DNA of 51,004 nucleotides, taken from positions 1 to 51,004 of the forward strand of contig DATKQM010000017.1 of assembly GCA_035532735.1 (NCBI GenBank), written 5' to 3'. The DNA comes from Chersky-840 sp035532735. GTDB lineage: Bacteria > Actinomycetota > Acidimicrobiia > Acidimicrobiales > UBA8190. The notes under the pieces are model-generated. The model was not told where the DNA came from. It saw nothing but the letters and a program-made list of their open reading frames with translations, and searched no databases. Positions 24,659 through 34,089 of the stretch are shown piece after piece (positions within the stretch are counted from its first letter, which is position 1; every line of letters starts with the position of its first letter). The position numbers and the translations under genes were made by a program.

Positions 24659-25350
24659 ACTGGGGGCTGCGCCACGCGAGCCTGCAGGCCGTCTCGGAGG
24701 CGCGGCCAATCTTCGGCCAGGATCGAGAAGAGCACGGTGTCGCGCACGGTTCCGTCGGCGCGACGTTGGTATCGACCCAGGGTGCCTTCGTAGCGGGCAC
24801 CGAGTCGGGCGATGGCGCGCTGCGACCGCGTGTTGCGGACGTCGGTCTTCAGCTGGACCCGTCCGACGTGAAGCTCGTCGAAGGCGTATCCGAGGAGGAG
24901 CAACTTGGTGTCGGGGTTGACCGCCGTCGCCCATAGCGAGGGTCGGTAGGCGGTGGCGCCGATCTCGAGTCGGGCGTCGTGTGTCGATACGTCGAGATAG
25001 CTGGACATGCCCACCACAGCTCCGGCGGGCAGGCCGGCGTAAGGGACGCGCAGTCGGATGACCCAGGGGAAGATCCCTGACGTCAACCGCCCACGGAGGA
25101 CGTCGATCAGCGCCCCGGGGTCCGGCGGGCGCAAGGGAAGGTGCTCCCAGACCTCCTCGTCATCGAGAGCTCCGAACAGTTCCTCCCCATCCTCCTCGAG
25201 GCGTGCCGGGGAGACCTCCACGACGCGTCCGTGGAGCACGGTGTCGCGAGGGGGTGGCCACGCCATCGACGGCCAGACGACGTCTGTGGGTCGGGTGTCG
25301 GTGACGGGGACGAAGTCGTGGGGTCGGGCTCCGGAGCCGGTCACGGTCAT
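24655..25350 (-). CDS. GNAT acetyltransferase, RimJ/RimL-like
   Basis: A 231-residue acetyltransferase of the RimJ/RimL type, whose members acetylate protein N-termini or small amines. The diagnostic end is visible: AVNPDTKLLLLGYAFDELHVGRVQLKTDVRN, then SQRAIARLGARYEGTLGRYQ, and DTVLFSILAEDW. The front part holds GRVVEVSPARLEEDGEELFGAL and GMSSYLDVS. The classical Q-x-x-G-x-G turn is replaced in this subgroup by the NPDTKLLLLGYAF segment. The ATG at 25350 is used; one three codons upstream (25359) is equally possible, and neither has a strong binding site. It converges with the small acidic gene on a shared CTAG. Confidence 0.85.
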   Translation of the reverse strand: MTVTGSGARPHDFVPVTDTRPTDVVWPSMAWPPPRDTVLHGRVVEVSPARLEEDGEELFGALDDEEVWEHLPLRPPDPGALIDVLRGRLTSGIFPWVIRLRVPYAGLPAGAVVGMSSYLDVSTHDARLEIGATAYRPSLWATAVNPDTKLLLLGYAFDELHVGRVQLKTDVRNTRSQRAIARLGARYEGTLGRYQRRADGTVRDTVLFSILAEDWPRLRDGLQARVAQPPV

Positions 25351-25391
25351 GGGACCCATTGTGGTCCAAGGACTCGGGCCCGAGCCCCGAC

Positions 25392-26723
25392 CTACGCGGT
25401 TCGAGACGTGAAGAGCTGGCGGAGGTGGACCCTCCCCCCGGTACGGAGGATGGCGCGTCGGTAGACGGTCGAGGCCAGTCGGGCCACGCCCACGGTGGCG
25501 ACGAGGGTGAGGACCACCGACAGACTGAAGCCCCACCACGACACGGCACCGAGACCGACGAGCACCGGCATGGCGAAGGGGGCGGTCGGTGGCAGATAGG
25601 CGAGGACCTTCACGAGCTCCGAAGCTTGGCCCGAGCCCAACGCGGTGAGCGAGACGATGTAGCCGAAGAGGATCGGCAGTTGGAGGGGGAACGCCAAGGT
25701 CTGGACCTGCTCCTGGCGGTCGGCCAGCGAGCCCCCGGCCGCGTAGACCCAGCAGTAGAAGGCATATCCGAGCACCACCCACAAGAGCGAGCCCATGATC
25801 ACGAGGGGGGCGGTCCCGTGGACCAAGGTCGAGCCTTCGGCGGCACCGAGCCCGAGCGCGACGGCCACGATGAGTGCGGCCTGGAACAGCGCCACCGCTC
25901 CGATGCCGATGACCTTCCCGGCGAGGAGCTGTCCGGAGCGGAGCGTCGAGAGAAGGACCTCGATGACGCGTGACGATTTTTCCTCCACCACACCGATCAG
26001 GAGCCAGGTGCCGAACTGGGCGAGCAGGACATAGGTGAGGATGACGCCGTAGACCGCCGTCGCTCTCGCGGTCTGATTGTGCCGGGGTGGTTGCAGGCTT
26101 TGAACCGGGAGGGGTGCGGGATGGGCGAGTCGCTGGGCCTGGTCCGGGGAGATGCCGGCTCGCTCGAGCCCCCCTTGGAGGCTGACCGACGTCGAGATGA
26201 TGCGCACCAGCAGAGCGGTGGTCGAGGTGTCGGTGGGGTCGAGGGCCTGGTTCACGATGATCCGGCGCGTGCCCACGAGCACCACGTCGACATGTCCTGC
26301 CACGAGCGCGTGGCGGGCGGCAGGCAGTGAGCCCTCGGGTACCAGTGACACGGTCGTGCCCAGGGCCGGTCCCGACGCCAGGATCGTGGCGCGCAACGGG
26401 GTAGACAGCGTGCCTACGATGCCGACACGCTGACGACTCTTGGTGTTCTTGTGGAGCACCGGGATGGTGACCGCCGCCGCCACCGCCAGCAAGATGATGG
26501 CCGTCCCGATCCGAAACGTACGGGCTCGGACGCGCTCGCGCACCTCGCGACGGGCCACGAGGCCGACGTCCCCGCCGACCCGATCCAGCGCTGCGCCCAA
26601 GCGTCGGGCCCGGACCGTGGCGTCCGGTGCCGAAGAATCGGCGACGAGGCGGCGGACGCGGACGCGCCGCCAGAGCCGCAGCGCCAACAGAGCCACGACG
26701 ATTGGGATGAGGACGTACTTCAC
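25392..26723 (-). CDS. ABC-2 type transporter permease (NatB-like)
   Basis: A 443-residue permease. It has an N-terminal span (VLIPIVVALLALRLW), a second span AIILLAVAAAVTIPVL, a large outer domain of about 180 residues, then about five spans near the C-terminus (GVILTYVLLAQFGTWLLIGVVEEKSS, ALFQAALIVAVALGLGAAEG, VIMGSLLWVVLGYAFYCWVYAA). EEKSSRVIEVLLSTLRSGQLLAGKVIG is the conserved coupling segment of NatB/YhaP-type exporters. The GTG start overlaps the stop of the ATPase gene (GTGA). Cargo unknown. Confidence 0.9.
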   Translation of the reverse strand: MKYVLIPIVVALLALRLWRRVRVRRLVADSSAPDATVRARRLGAALDRVGGDVGLVARREVRERVRARTFRIGTAIILLAVAAAVTIPVLHKNTKSRQRVGIVGTLSTPLRATILASGPALGTTVSLVPEGSLPAARHALVAGHVDVVLVGTRRIIVNQALDPTDTSTTALLVRIISTSVSLQGGLERAGISPDQAQRLAHPAPLPVQSLQPPRHNQTARATAVYGVILTYVLLAQFGTWLLIGVVEEKSSRVIEVLLSTLRSGQLLAGKVIGIGAVALFQAALIVAVALGLGAAEGSTLVHGTAPLVIMGSLLWVVLGYAFYCWVYAAGGSLADRQEQVQTLAFPLQLPILFGYIVSLTALGSGQASELVKVLAYLPPTAPFAMPVLVGLGAVSWWGFSLSVVLTLVATVGVARLASTVYRRAILRTGGRVHLRQLFTSRTA

Positions 26724-27607
26724 GCCAACGCCTCGCGAAAGACCTCGGAGAGCCGCCGTCTCTCGAACCCGAACCGTTCCACAGGACCGGCCGCCATGGC
26801 CGCCGCCAGGACTGCCTGGGGGTCGGTTTGCTCGTCGAGGACCAGGCGTACTGCGCCAGCTTCGACTCGCGAGACGGTGACGCCCGGGACCCGGCGGCCC
26901 CATTGCCCGATGAAGTCACCGTCCACCTTGACGACCAGTCGGCGGCGACCGCTCGTGGTGAGCTCCTCCACCGTTCCCTGGGCCACGAGGCGGCCGTGGT
27001 CGATGATCGCCACCGACTGGCAAAGGTCCTCGACGAGGTCGATCTGATGGCTCGAGAACAGCACGCCCCGTCCGTTGGCGGCCGCCTCCACCAACACCTC
27101 GCTGATGGCGTCGACCCCGACCGGGTCGAGACCCGAGAGCGGTTCGTCGAGGACGAGGAGCTCGGGCTCGTGGACGAGGGCGGCGGCCAGCTGGACCCGC
27201 TGCTGATTACCGAGCGACAGTGTTTCGATCTTGCTCATGGCACGGTCTGCGACACCCAGCTTCTCGAGCCAATGCAGGGCTGCCACCCGGGCGTCGGCCG
27301 CGCTCACGCCGTGGAGACGGGCCAGGTATTGGATCTGATCGACCACCACCATCCCCGGGTACAACCCGCGTTCTTCGGGCATGTAGCCGAAGCGTCGACG
27401 GACATTCGGCGTCACCGGGACGCCGTTCCATCGGACGACTCCGGCGTCGAGGTCGATCAGCTCGAACACGGCCCGCATGGCCGTGGTCTTTCCTGCGCCG
27501 TTGGGGCCGAGAAAGCCGAAGACCTGCCCCGCCGGAACGGTGAAGCTCAGACGGTCGAGAGCGACGAGGTCCCCGAAGCGGCGGGTCAGCCCATCGAATT
27601 CGAGCAT
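26720..27607 (-). CDS. ABC transporter ATP-binding protein (NatA-like)
   Basis: A 295-residue ATPase. Walker A is GPNGAGKT (34-41). The signature is LSLGNQQRV, a variant in which the canonical second Gly and Gln are changed, usual for the NatA/YhaQ subgroup. Walker B is LLVLDEP and the switch is FSSHQIDLVEDLCQSVAIIDHG. YMPEERGLYPGMVVVDQIQYLARLHG is diagnostic of that subgroup. It overlaps the permease gene and is divergent from the MFS gene (90-base gap). Confidence 0.93.
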   Translation of the reverse strand: MLEFDGLTRRFGDLVALDRLSFTVPAGQVFGFLGPNGAGKTTAMRAVFELIDLDAGVVRWNGVPVTPNVRRRFGYMPEERGLYPGMVVVDQIQYLARLHGVSAADARVAALHWLEKLGVADRAMSKIETLSLGNQQRVQLAAALVHEPELLVLDEPLSGLDPVGVDAISEVLVEAAANGRGVLFSSHQIDLVEDLCQSVAIIDHGRLVAQGTVEELTTSGRRRLVVKVDGDFIGQWGRRVPGVTVSRVEAGAVRLVLDEQTDPQAVLAAAMAAGPVERFGFERRRLSEVFREALA

Positions 27608-27697
27608 CTTCTCTGACTACCACACCGACCCACCCGGTCCGGCGCTGGGTCGTCGGCGACCGGTGGGCCGGATCCGTGGCAGGTCTAGCCTCACGCC

Positions 27698-28978
27698 GTG
27701 AGGACCGATCGCCGACTGGGCCCGCTGTCGTCGCGCGACTTCCGGCTCTTCCTGGTGGGCCGGCTGACCTCGTTCATCGGGACGGGGATGCTGCCCGTGG
27801 CGCTCGCTTTCGCCGTGCTCGCCCGGCACGGGTCGACGTCGGACGTCGGGTACGTGCTCGGGGCCGACACCCTCCCCCTGGTGTTGTTCCTCCTGGTGGG
27901 CGGGGCCGCTGCCGACCGGCTCAACCGGCGGGTTGTGATGTTGAGCGCGGACGTCATGCGGACCCTCGCCCAGGGAGTGATGGCGGCGTGGATCCTCGTC
28001 GGCCATCCGCCTTTGTGGGGGTTCCTCGCCACCCAGGCCTTGGTCGGGGTGGGGAATGCCTTCTTCACGCCCGCCATGACGGGGCTCATTCCCGAGGTAG
28101 CCCCGGCCGAGTCGTTGCAACAGGCGAACGTGCTCAACTCCATGGCCGAGTGGTCCGGTCGCTTGTTGGGCCCCGCCCTGGCGGGGGTCATCGTGGCCAC
28201 GGCGGGTCCGGGGTGGGCCGTCGGGGCCGACGCCTTCACCTACCTCGTGAGCGCGATCTGCTTGGTCGGCCTGCGGGTCGGTTGGTCGGGGACCGCCGCC
28301 ACCGAGCCGTTCCTGGCCCAGATGCGGACGGGGTGGCGGGCCTTTCGTTCCCGGACATGGTTGTGGTCGATCGTGACCCAGTTCTCGTCGTACGGGTTTT
28401 TCGTCTTCGCACCCTTCTTCGTGCTCGGTGCCGTCGTGGCCAAACAGCGTCTCGGCGGTGCCGCCGCCTGGGGCACCGTGCTCGCGCTCCAGGGCCTCGG
28501 TTCGGTGCTCGGGAGCATGATGATGTTGCGGTTCCATCCCCGCCGGCCCCTGCTCGTGGCGGAGTTGGGATTGGTCGGCTTCGCCCTCCCCATGGTGGCC
28601 TTGGCGGCGGGCTCGCCCTTGGCGGTGGTGGCGGCGACATCGTTCGTGTCGGGCGCGTCGATCGGGGTCTTCGGACCGCTGTGGGACACGACGATGCAGA
28701 GCCAGTTGCCGCCCGAGGTCCTGTCGCGTGCCAGCGCCTATGACTGGTTCGGGTCCATGGTGTTTCTTCCCTTGGGGTTCGCCTTCGCCGGCACGCTGGC
28801 GCGCGTCTTGGGGATCGACGGTGCGCTCTATCTCGGTGCCGGGTGGCTCGTGATCAGCACCGCCGTGGTGGTGGCACTCCCGGGGGTGACCTCCCTCGTT
28901 GCCGTCATACCCTCCCCACCGGGCCCGGTGGGGGCGCAGGAGAAGGCCGACGAACGGGCCTCGGGATCTTCGCTCTAG
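27698..28978 (+). CDS. MFS transporter (EntS / MFS_3-like)
   Basis: A 426-residue 12-span transporter. RDFRLFLVGRLTSFIGTGMLPVALAFAVLAR is the typical first-span region of the MFS_3/EntS group, which exports siderophores, drugs or metabolites. GGAAADRLNRRVVMLSADVMR is the loop 2-3 motif A. Further conserved parts are FFTPAMTGLIPEVAPAESLQQANVLNSM and SFVSGASIGVFGPLWDTTMQSQLPPEVLSRASAYDW. GTG start at 27698. Its stop shares CTAG with the stop of the convergent phosphorylase-like gene. The substrate cannot be read from the sequence. Confidence 0.9.
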   Translation: MRTDRRLGPLSSRDFRLFLVGRLTSFIGTGMLPVALAFAVLARHGSTSDVGYVLGADTLPLVLFLLVGGAAADRLNRRVVMLSADVMRTLAQGVMAAWILVGHPPLWGFLATQALVGVGNAFFTPAMTGLIPEVAPAESLQQANVLNSMAEWSGRLLGPALAGVIVATAGPGWAVGADAFTYLVSAICLVGLRVGWSGTAATEPFLAQMRTGWRAFRSRTWLWSIVTQFSSYGFFVFAPFFVLGAVVAKQRLGGAAAWGTVLALQGLGSVLGSMMMLRFHPRRPLLVAELGLVGFALPMVALAAGSPLAVVAATSFVSGASIGVFGPLWDTTMQSQLPPEVLSRASAYDWFGSMVFLPLGFAFAGTLARVLGIDGALYLGAGWLVISTAVVVALPGVTSLVAVIPSPPGPVGAQEKADERASGSSL

Positions 28979-29607
28979 AGCTTGGGTCCCGGCACGGGTG
29001 GAGCCGACGCCGTGGTGCTCGGCCAGCGATCGACGACGGCGCGGACGTGGCGAAGTGCCACGAGCCCTTTCACCAGCCCGACCACGAAGTTCCCGGCGGT
29101 GTCGGCGACGAGCCGGACGATCACGAGACGGTGGTCCGAGAGGGCGCGGGCCACCCAGGCCGATTCCATGTCGACCGCCAAGGCACCGGTCCGGGCGAGC
29201 TCGGCCCGGTGCTCGCCGTGGACGAGGGTCTTCGACGACACGATCGGCCCGAGGTGGACGCTGCGTCCGGCGGTTCGGAGCTCAGCGGCCACGGCGGCGG
29301 CATCGGTGCCCGAGAGGTCGATCTCGTCACCGTCGGGTCCCCGCACCGACGTGGCCACCACGATCTCGCCCGGTGCCAACGCCGGGGCGAGGCCTCCCGA
29401 GATACCGGCCAGGACGACAGCGGCGCCGGGTTCGATCCTCGCCGCCAGCCGTTGGGCCGCCCCGTGGGCGCGGACATGGCCCATGCCCGTGCGCACCACC
29501 GAGCCGCCGATGGCCAGGGCTTCGAGTCGCATGGCCGCCACGAACGTGGCCGGCCCACCCTGGTCGACGGGGGAGCGTGCCCGAGGATCCTCCCCGTCGG
29601 CGCTCAT
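28975..29607 (-). CDS. Nucleoside phosphorylase / nucleosidase superfamily protein (HpnG-like)
   Basis: A 210-residue member of the PNP/MTA-nucleosidase fold, which breaks N-glycosidic bonds. It opens with FVAAMRLEALAIGG and keeps VRTGMGHVRAHGAAQRL, VVLAGISGGLAPALAPGEIVVATSV and the ligand-binding ALAVDMESAWVA. The compact form is like the hopanoid-associated phosphorylase HpnG, but no hopanoid genes are in the window, so the substrate is open. The ATG overlaps the stop of lhr (ATGA), so translation is coupled to the helicase. The alternative is a futalosine or MTA nucleosidase-type enzyme. Confidence 0.8.
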   Translation of the reverse strand: MSADGEDPRARSPVDQGGPATFVAAMRLEALAIGGSVVRTGMGHVRAHGAAQRLAARIEPGAAVVLAGISGGLAPALAPGEIVVATSVRGPDGDEIDLSGTDAAAVAAELRTAGRSVHLGPIVSSKTLVHGEHRAELARTGALAVDMESAWVARALSDHRLVIVRLVADTAGNFVVGLVKGLVALRHVRAVVDRWPSTTASAPPVPGPKL

Positions 29608-32600
29608 GCCGGCGTCGACGTCGACCAGGCCGCGGTTGGTTCGGGCGAGGTCGTGACGTCGTGGTCGGAGACGGGCAGGCCGTCGCGATAGGTGATCGAG
29701 TTCGTGCGCACGGCGGTGACCCGTGGACCGGGCAGGATGATCCCCATCAGGTTGAGTGGGTCGGCCGCGTTGAGCCCGACGGTCTGGCCGTTGCGCTCGG
29801 AGCGTCGCACCCGACGGAGCTCTTCGATCGCCTCGGGGAGTGCGTACTGCTCGCCGGCGGGTCCCGTCACGAAACGACCGCCGCGCACCATGCCTCTGGC
29901 TTCGAGCCTGCGGAGTGCCCACACCACTTCGCGCCACGGCAGAGCGAGGGTCTCGCGGGCCATGAGATCCCAGAAGACGACGCCCCAACGGGTCAGGAGT
30001 TGTCCGGCCACCTGCTCGGCGAGGGTCTCGTTGTCGATCTCGTCCTCGGGCTCGCTCGTAGGCAACAAGGCCCAGCGTCCTTCGCCCCCCTCGCGCCAGG
30101 TGGCGGAGCGCCGGGCCCCGGAGCGAAGGCGCTGTTCGTGACGCTGGCGCCGTTTCCAGGCCTGGCGGGCCGAGAGGAGTGATCGCACCGCCTGGAACCC
30201 GTCGGCGGTGACGATGCCCCTTGCCACCAGGTCCCACAACCCTTCTTCCACCTCGACCGGGAGGCGTCCGGTGGTGCTGCGGAGCTCGGAATGGAACATC
30301 GCACCCCGGGACCGCAGCGCATCCAGGACGTCGCGCGCCGCCCCGTGGACGGGCTCGGCCGGGACCGTGTCCCCCCGGACGGCGCGCAGGAGCCAGGGGA
30401 GGTCTTCGCGCAGAGCGAAGGTGACCGGAGTGGCGCGCGACGGTGTCGACGATCCCCGTCTCACTGTGCCCTCGGGATCGGCGGCTCGGGGAGAGAGCCG
30501 ACCCCAGACCAGTTCCCCGGAGTGACAGAGGTCTTCGAGCCAGCGGTGCTGATATCCCTCGACACGCGCCGGGAGGACGGCTTCCTCCCAGGCGCCGGCG
30601 GGGATCTCGAACCCCTGGAGCTGGTCGACGACGGCCAGGACGCCGGCTCGCCCTTGGCGCTGGGCCCCGGGGGCGACGTGTTGCCATTGCAGCAGGAATC
30701 GGACGAACTCCTGGGTGGTGACGGGCTCGATCTCACGCCGCAGGCGGTGCTGGGTGTAGGCGTGGATGCGTGCCAGGAGCCGCCGGGCGCACCACTGCTC
30801 GTCCTCGACCCCGGTGTCGAAGGCGCCGCGCATGGCGAAGCCCTCGGCCTCGAGCCGGCCCAGTCCGACCTGGACCCGGGTGAGGGCCAAGCCGGTGCGC
30901 TGCGCCAGTGCTGCCACGGTGATCGGCCCGGTCACCTCGAGATGGCCCCGCACGGTTTCGGTGGCCACCACGTCGGGGTCGGGCATCTCCGCGTCGGCCC
31001 AGCCCTCGGGGACTGCATCGGGGTGGAACACCGCAGCGGGGAAGCCGGCTTCCACCCACCGGCGCCTCTCGGTGGCGCACCACAGTTCGGTCGTCGTCGC
31101 CGGCTCTGGGTGACTGCCACCGGAGCCGGCGCGGCTGCTGGTGCCGACGGTCGCACAGGCGGCACGTCCTGATTCCGCCAGAGACGCGAACCAGCCTGCG
31201 TAGTCCGGCTGCGGACGCCAGACGACGGCGGACAACAACAGGTCGTGCAGTTCCTCGGGCCCACGGACGTCGGGGGTGGCCTCGTCGCGGACGCGATCGA
31301 GGGCGCCGTCGTCGAGACGACCGAGTGCTTCGGCGTGCAGAGGCAAACCACGGCGCAGCTGCACGGCGCGGGTGCGGCGTTCCTCGAGCGGCGCGTCGTC
31401 GAGGAAGGTGTAGGGCTTGCCGTTGAGGATCTCGTGCGACAACACAGAGGGCTCGGTCGATTCCACGAAATGGACGCGCACCGAGCCCGCTTCCATGCGC
31501 TCCAGCAGGGCGACGAGCCCGTCCACGTCCATGGCCTCGTGGAGACAGTCGAGGAGCGTTTGCCGCACGAGCACGTGATCGGGAATCACCACCGGCCCGC
31601 CCGGGGTGTTCTCCTGGCAGGCCGCCAACGCCGGGAAGACCGCCGCCATGAAGTCATCAGCTTCCATCCGCTGGATGGGGAGAGGGTTCTTCTTGCCGCC
31701 CCGGAATCGCAAGATGGCCAGGGAGCGGTTGAGGTTCCAACGCCACCGGGCCGCGAACATGGGCGACGCCAGCACCGCTTGGCGCAAGACCCCTTCGGCC
31801 GTCTCCGATCGCAGCAGCCGTGGGGCGCTGTCGAGGGGGAAGCTGTGTTGGGGCCCGAGTGACAACACCACCGAATCGTCGCTGGCGGCGGCCTGGAGCT
31901 CGAAGTCGAAGGTGGCACAGAAGCGCTTGCGTAGCGCCAGGCCCAGGCCCCGGTTGATTCGCCCGCCCAGCGGGGCGTGCACCACCATCTGCATGCCACC
32001 GGCTTCGTCGAAGAACCGTTCGAACACGATGTCGTCACCGGTCGGGAGCGTGCCCAATTCGCCGAGCGCGGCCGCCAGGTACTGGACCAACTGCTCGGCC
32101 GCGTCGGCGTCGAGCCCGCACGCCTCTTCCACATGGGCCCGGGCCACGTCGGGGCCATGGGGGGCTGTGCCGTGGTCGTGGGAGTCGGTGAGGATCTCAC
32201 CTACGGCGTGTCGCAGGACAGAGACCTCCTCGGACAGCTCTTCGGTCCGACTCGGCGCCTCTCCGACCCAGAAGGGGATGGTGGGGTGCGCACCTTCGGC
32301 GTCGGTGACCCGCACCTCGCCTTGGGTGACGCGCCGGATGCGCCACGAATGGGTCCCGAGGAGAAAGACGTCGCCGACCATCGACTCGATGGCGAAGTCC
32401 TCGTTCACGGTGCCCACGGGCGTGTCGTCGGGCTCGGCGATGACGCGGTAATCACCCACCTCGGCGATGGCACCACCGCTCGTGAGCGCAGCGAGTCGGG
32501 CTCCGCGCCGGGGGCGGAGGACGCCGTGGACCCCGTCGCGATGGACATAGGCCATCCGCTTCCCTCGGCCGGTGGTGATGCCTTCGGAAACGAGCTCGAC

Positions 32601-34007
32601 CACGGCGTCGAAGTCGGCCCGATCCAGCGCTTCGTATGGTGCTGACCGACGGACCAACTCGAAGAGCCCGTCTTCGGTCCATTCCTCGGCCGCGGCGACC
32701 TCGGCGACGATCTGCTGGGCGAGGATGTCGAGCGGGGCCACCGGTGACACCGTGGCGTCGAGCCGACCGGCGCGCACCGCCGCCAGCAGCGCCGCACACT
32801 CGACGAGCTCGTCACGGGTCATGGGATAGAGGATTCCCTCGGGGGTGCCGCCCCGGGAGTGATTCGACCGGCCGACCCGTTGCAAGAAGGTGGCGATGGC
32901 ACGCGGGGAACCGACTTGGCAGACGAGCTCCACCGGCCCGATGTCGATGCCGAGCTCGAGTGATGCCGTGGCCACCAGGGCGCGCAGGTCGCCGGCCCGC
33001 AGGCGGTCCTCCACGCGCAGACGCCGGTCTTTGGACAAGCTGCCGTGGTGCGCAGCAACCTGCTCGGGCCCGAGGCGCTCGCCCAGGAGATGCGCCAGGC
33101 GCTCGGACATCCGGCGGGTGTTGACGAACACGAGCGTGGTGCGGTGCTCGAGCACATGCGCGGCGATCCGGTCGATCACCTCACCGAATTGTTCGGTCGA
33201 GGACACCGCGGAGAGCTCGGTCTCGGGGAGCTCGATTCGGACAGACAGTTGGCGGGCGTGGCCACAGTCCACGATGGCGGTCTGGTCGGTATTTCCGGCC
33301 CCACTCAAAAGGCGCGCCGTGTGTTCGATGGGGCGCTGTGTGGCCGACAGGCCGATGCGCTGGGGTCGCCGACCGAGCTGAAGGTGCTCGAGGCGCTCGA
33401 GGGTGATGGCCAAGTGCGAGCCTCGCTTGTCGCGGGCCAGGGCGTGGATCTCGTCCACGATGAGCGTGTCCACATTGCCGAGCACGGCTCGGCTGCGCTG
33501 CGCGGTGACCATGAGGTACAAGCTCTCGGGCGTGGTCACCAGGAAGGTCGGCGGGGTCTTGACCATGGCGGTCCTGGCTCCGGCCGTGGTGTCGCCGGTC
33601 CGCACCGCCACGGTCACGGGGGGAACGGCCAAGCCCAGCTCGCGGGCCACCTCCGCGATCTCGGCCAGAGGGCGTTCGAGGTTCTGGTGGATGTCGACGG
33701 CCAGAGCTTTCAGAGGAGACACGTAGACGACCCGGACCCCACCTCCGACGTCTTCGCCGCGCTGTGCGGATCGGTAGACGGCGTCGATGGCGACGAGGAA
33801 TCCGGCCAGGGTCTTGCCCGACCCGGTCGGCGCCGCGATGAGGGTGTCGACGCCCTGGGCGATGAGCGGCCAGCCCTGTTCCTGGGGCACCGACGGGCCG
33901 GCGGGGAACCGCCGGGTGAACCAGGTGGCCACGGCGGGATGGAACCCGTCGAGCACCCCGGGGCCGGCCGGTTCGGTGGAGCTCTGCGTGGTGGGCATCA
34001 CGCCCAT
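29604..34007 (-). CDS. lhr: Lhr-family ATP-dependent DNA helicase
   Basis: A 1467-residue superfamily 2 helicase, long as usual for bacterial Lhr, active 3'-5' in DNA repair in studied species. Motifs: APTGSGKT (I, residues 59-66), DEIH (II, 185-188), SATQRP (III), and QRVGRSNHSRGG (VI). Then come the winged-helix and Lhr-core domains and the long C-terminal domain of full Lhr proteins (EDEIDNETLAEQVAGQLLTRWGVVFW, FWDLMARE). The ATG at 34007 is preceded by GAGGTGA; a second Met follows at codon 4. It is divergent from an oxidoreductase gene (82 bases) and overlaps the nucleosidase-like gene. Confidence 0.95.
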   Translation of the reverse strand: MGVMPTTQSSTEPAGPGVLDGFHPAVATWFTRRFPAGPSVPQEQGWPLIAQGVDTLIAAPTGSGKTLAGFLVAIDAVYRSAQRGEDVGGGVRVVYVSPLKALAVDIHQNLERPLAEIAEVARELGLAVPPVTVAVRTGDTTAGARTAMVKTPPTFLVTTPESLYLMVTAQRSRAVLGNVDTLIVDEIHALARDKRGSHLAITLERLEHLQLGRRPQRIGLSATQRPIEHTARLLSGAGNTDQTAIVDCGHARQLSVRIELPETELSAVSSTEQFGEVIDRIAAHVLEHRTTLVFVNTRRMSERLAHLLGERLGPEQVAAHHGSLSKDRRLRVEDRLRAGDLRALVATASLELGIDIGPVELVCQVGSPRAIATFLQRVGRSNHSRGGTPEGILYPMTRDELVECAALLAAVRAGRLDATVSPVAPLDILAQQIVAEVAAAEEWTEDGLFELVRRSAPYEALDRADFDAVVELVSEGITTGRGKRMAYVHRDGVHGVLRPRRGARLAALTSGGAIAEVGDYRVIAEPDDTPVGTVNEDFAIESMVGDVFLLGTHSWRIRRVTQGEVRVTDAEGAHPTIPFWVGEAPSRTEELSEEVSVLRHAVGEILTDSHDHGTAPHGPDVARAHVEEACGLDADAAEQLVQYLAAALGELGTLPTGDDIVFERFFDEAGGMQMVVHAPLGGRINRGLGLALRKRFCATFDFELQAAASDDSVVLSLGPQHSFPLDSAPRLLRSETAEGVLRQAVLASPMFAARWRWNLNRSLAILRFRGGKKNPLPIQRMEADDFMAAVFPALAACQENTPGGPVVIPDHVLVRQTLLDCLHEAMDVDGLVALLERMEAGSVRVHFVESTEPSVLSHEILNGKPYTFLDDAPLEERRTRAVQLRRGLPLHAEALGRLDDGALDRVRDEATPDVRGPEELHDLLLSAVVWRPQPDYAGWFASLAESGRAACATVGTSSRAGSGGSHPEPATTTELWCATERRRWVEAGFPAAVFHPDAVPEGWADAEMPDPDVVATETVRGHLEVTGPITVAALAQRTGLALTRVQVGLGRLEAEGFAMRGAFDTGVEDEQWCARRLLARIHAYTQHRLRREIEPVTTQEFVRFLLQWQHVAPGAQRQGRAGVLAVVDQLQGFEIPAGAWEEAVLPARVEGYQHRWLEDLCHSGELVWGRLSPRAADPEGTVRRGSSTPSRATPVTFALREDLPWLLRAVRGDTVPAEPVHGAARDVLDALRSRGAMFHSELRSTTGRLPVEVEEGLWDLVARGIVTADGFQAVRSLLSARQAWKRRQRHEQRLRSGARRSATWREGGEGRWALLPTSEPEDEIDNETLAEQVAGQLLTRWGVVFWDLMARETLALPWREVVWALRRLEARGMVRGGRFVTGPAGEQYALPEAIEELRRVRRSERNGQTVGLNAADPLNLMGIILPGPRVTAVRTNSITYRDGLPVSDHDVTTSPEPTAAWSTSTPA

Positions 34008-34089
34008 TCCATCACCTCTGTGTGACGGCGTCGTCCGCCGCCCCCCGGCGCTCGCACAGGGGGGCAGGTCACCAGGTAGACAGAGGACC

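Noticed and set aside
25360..26919. A 754-codon frame joining the permease region to the RimJ-like acetyltransferase
   Set aside because: The upstream part is an out-of-frame shadow of the ABC permease; only the acetyltransferase part is supported.
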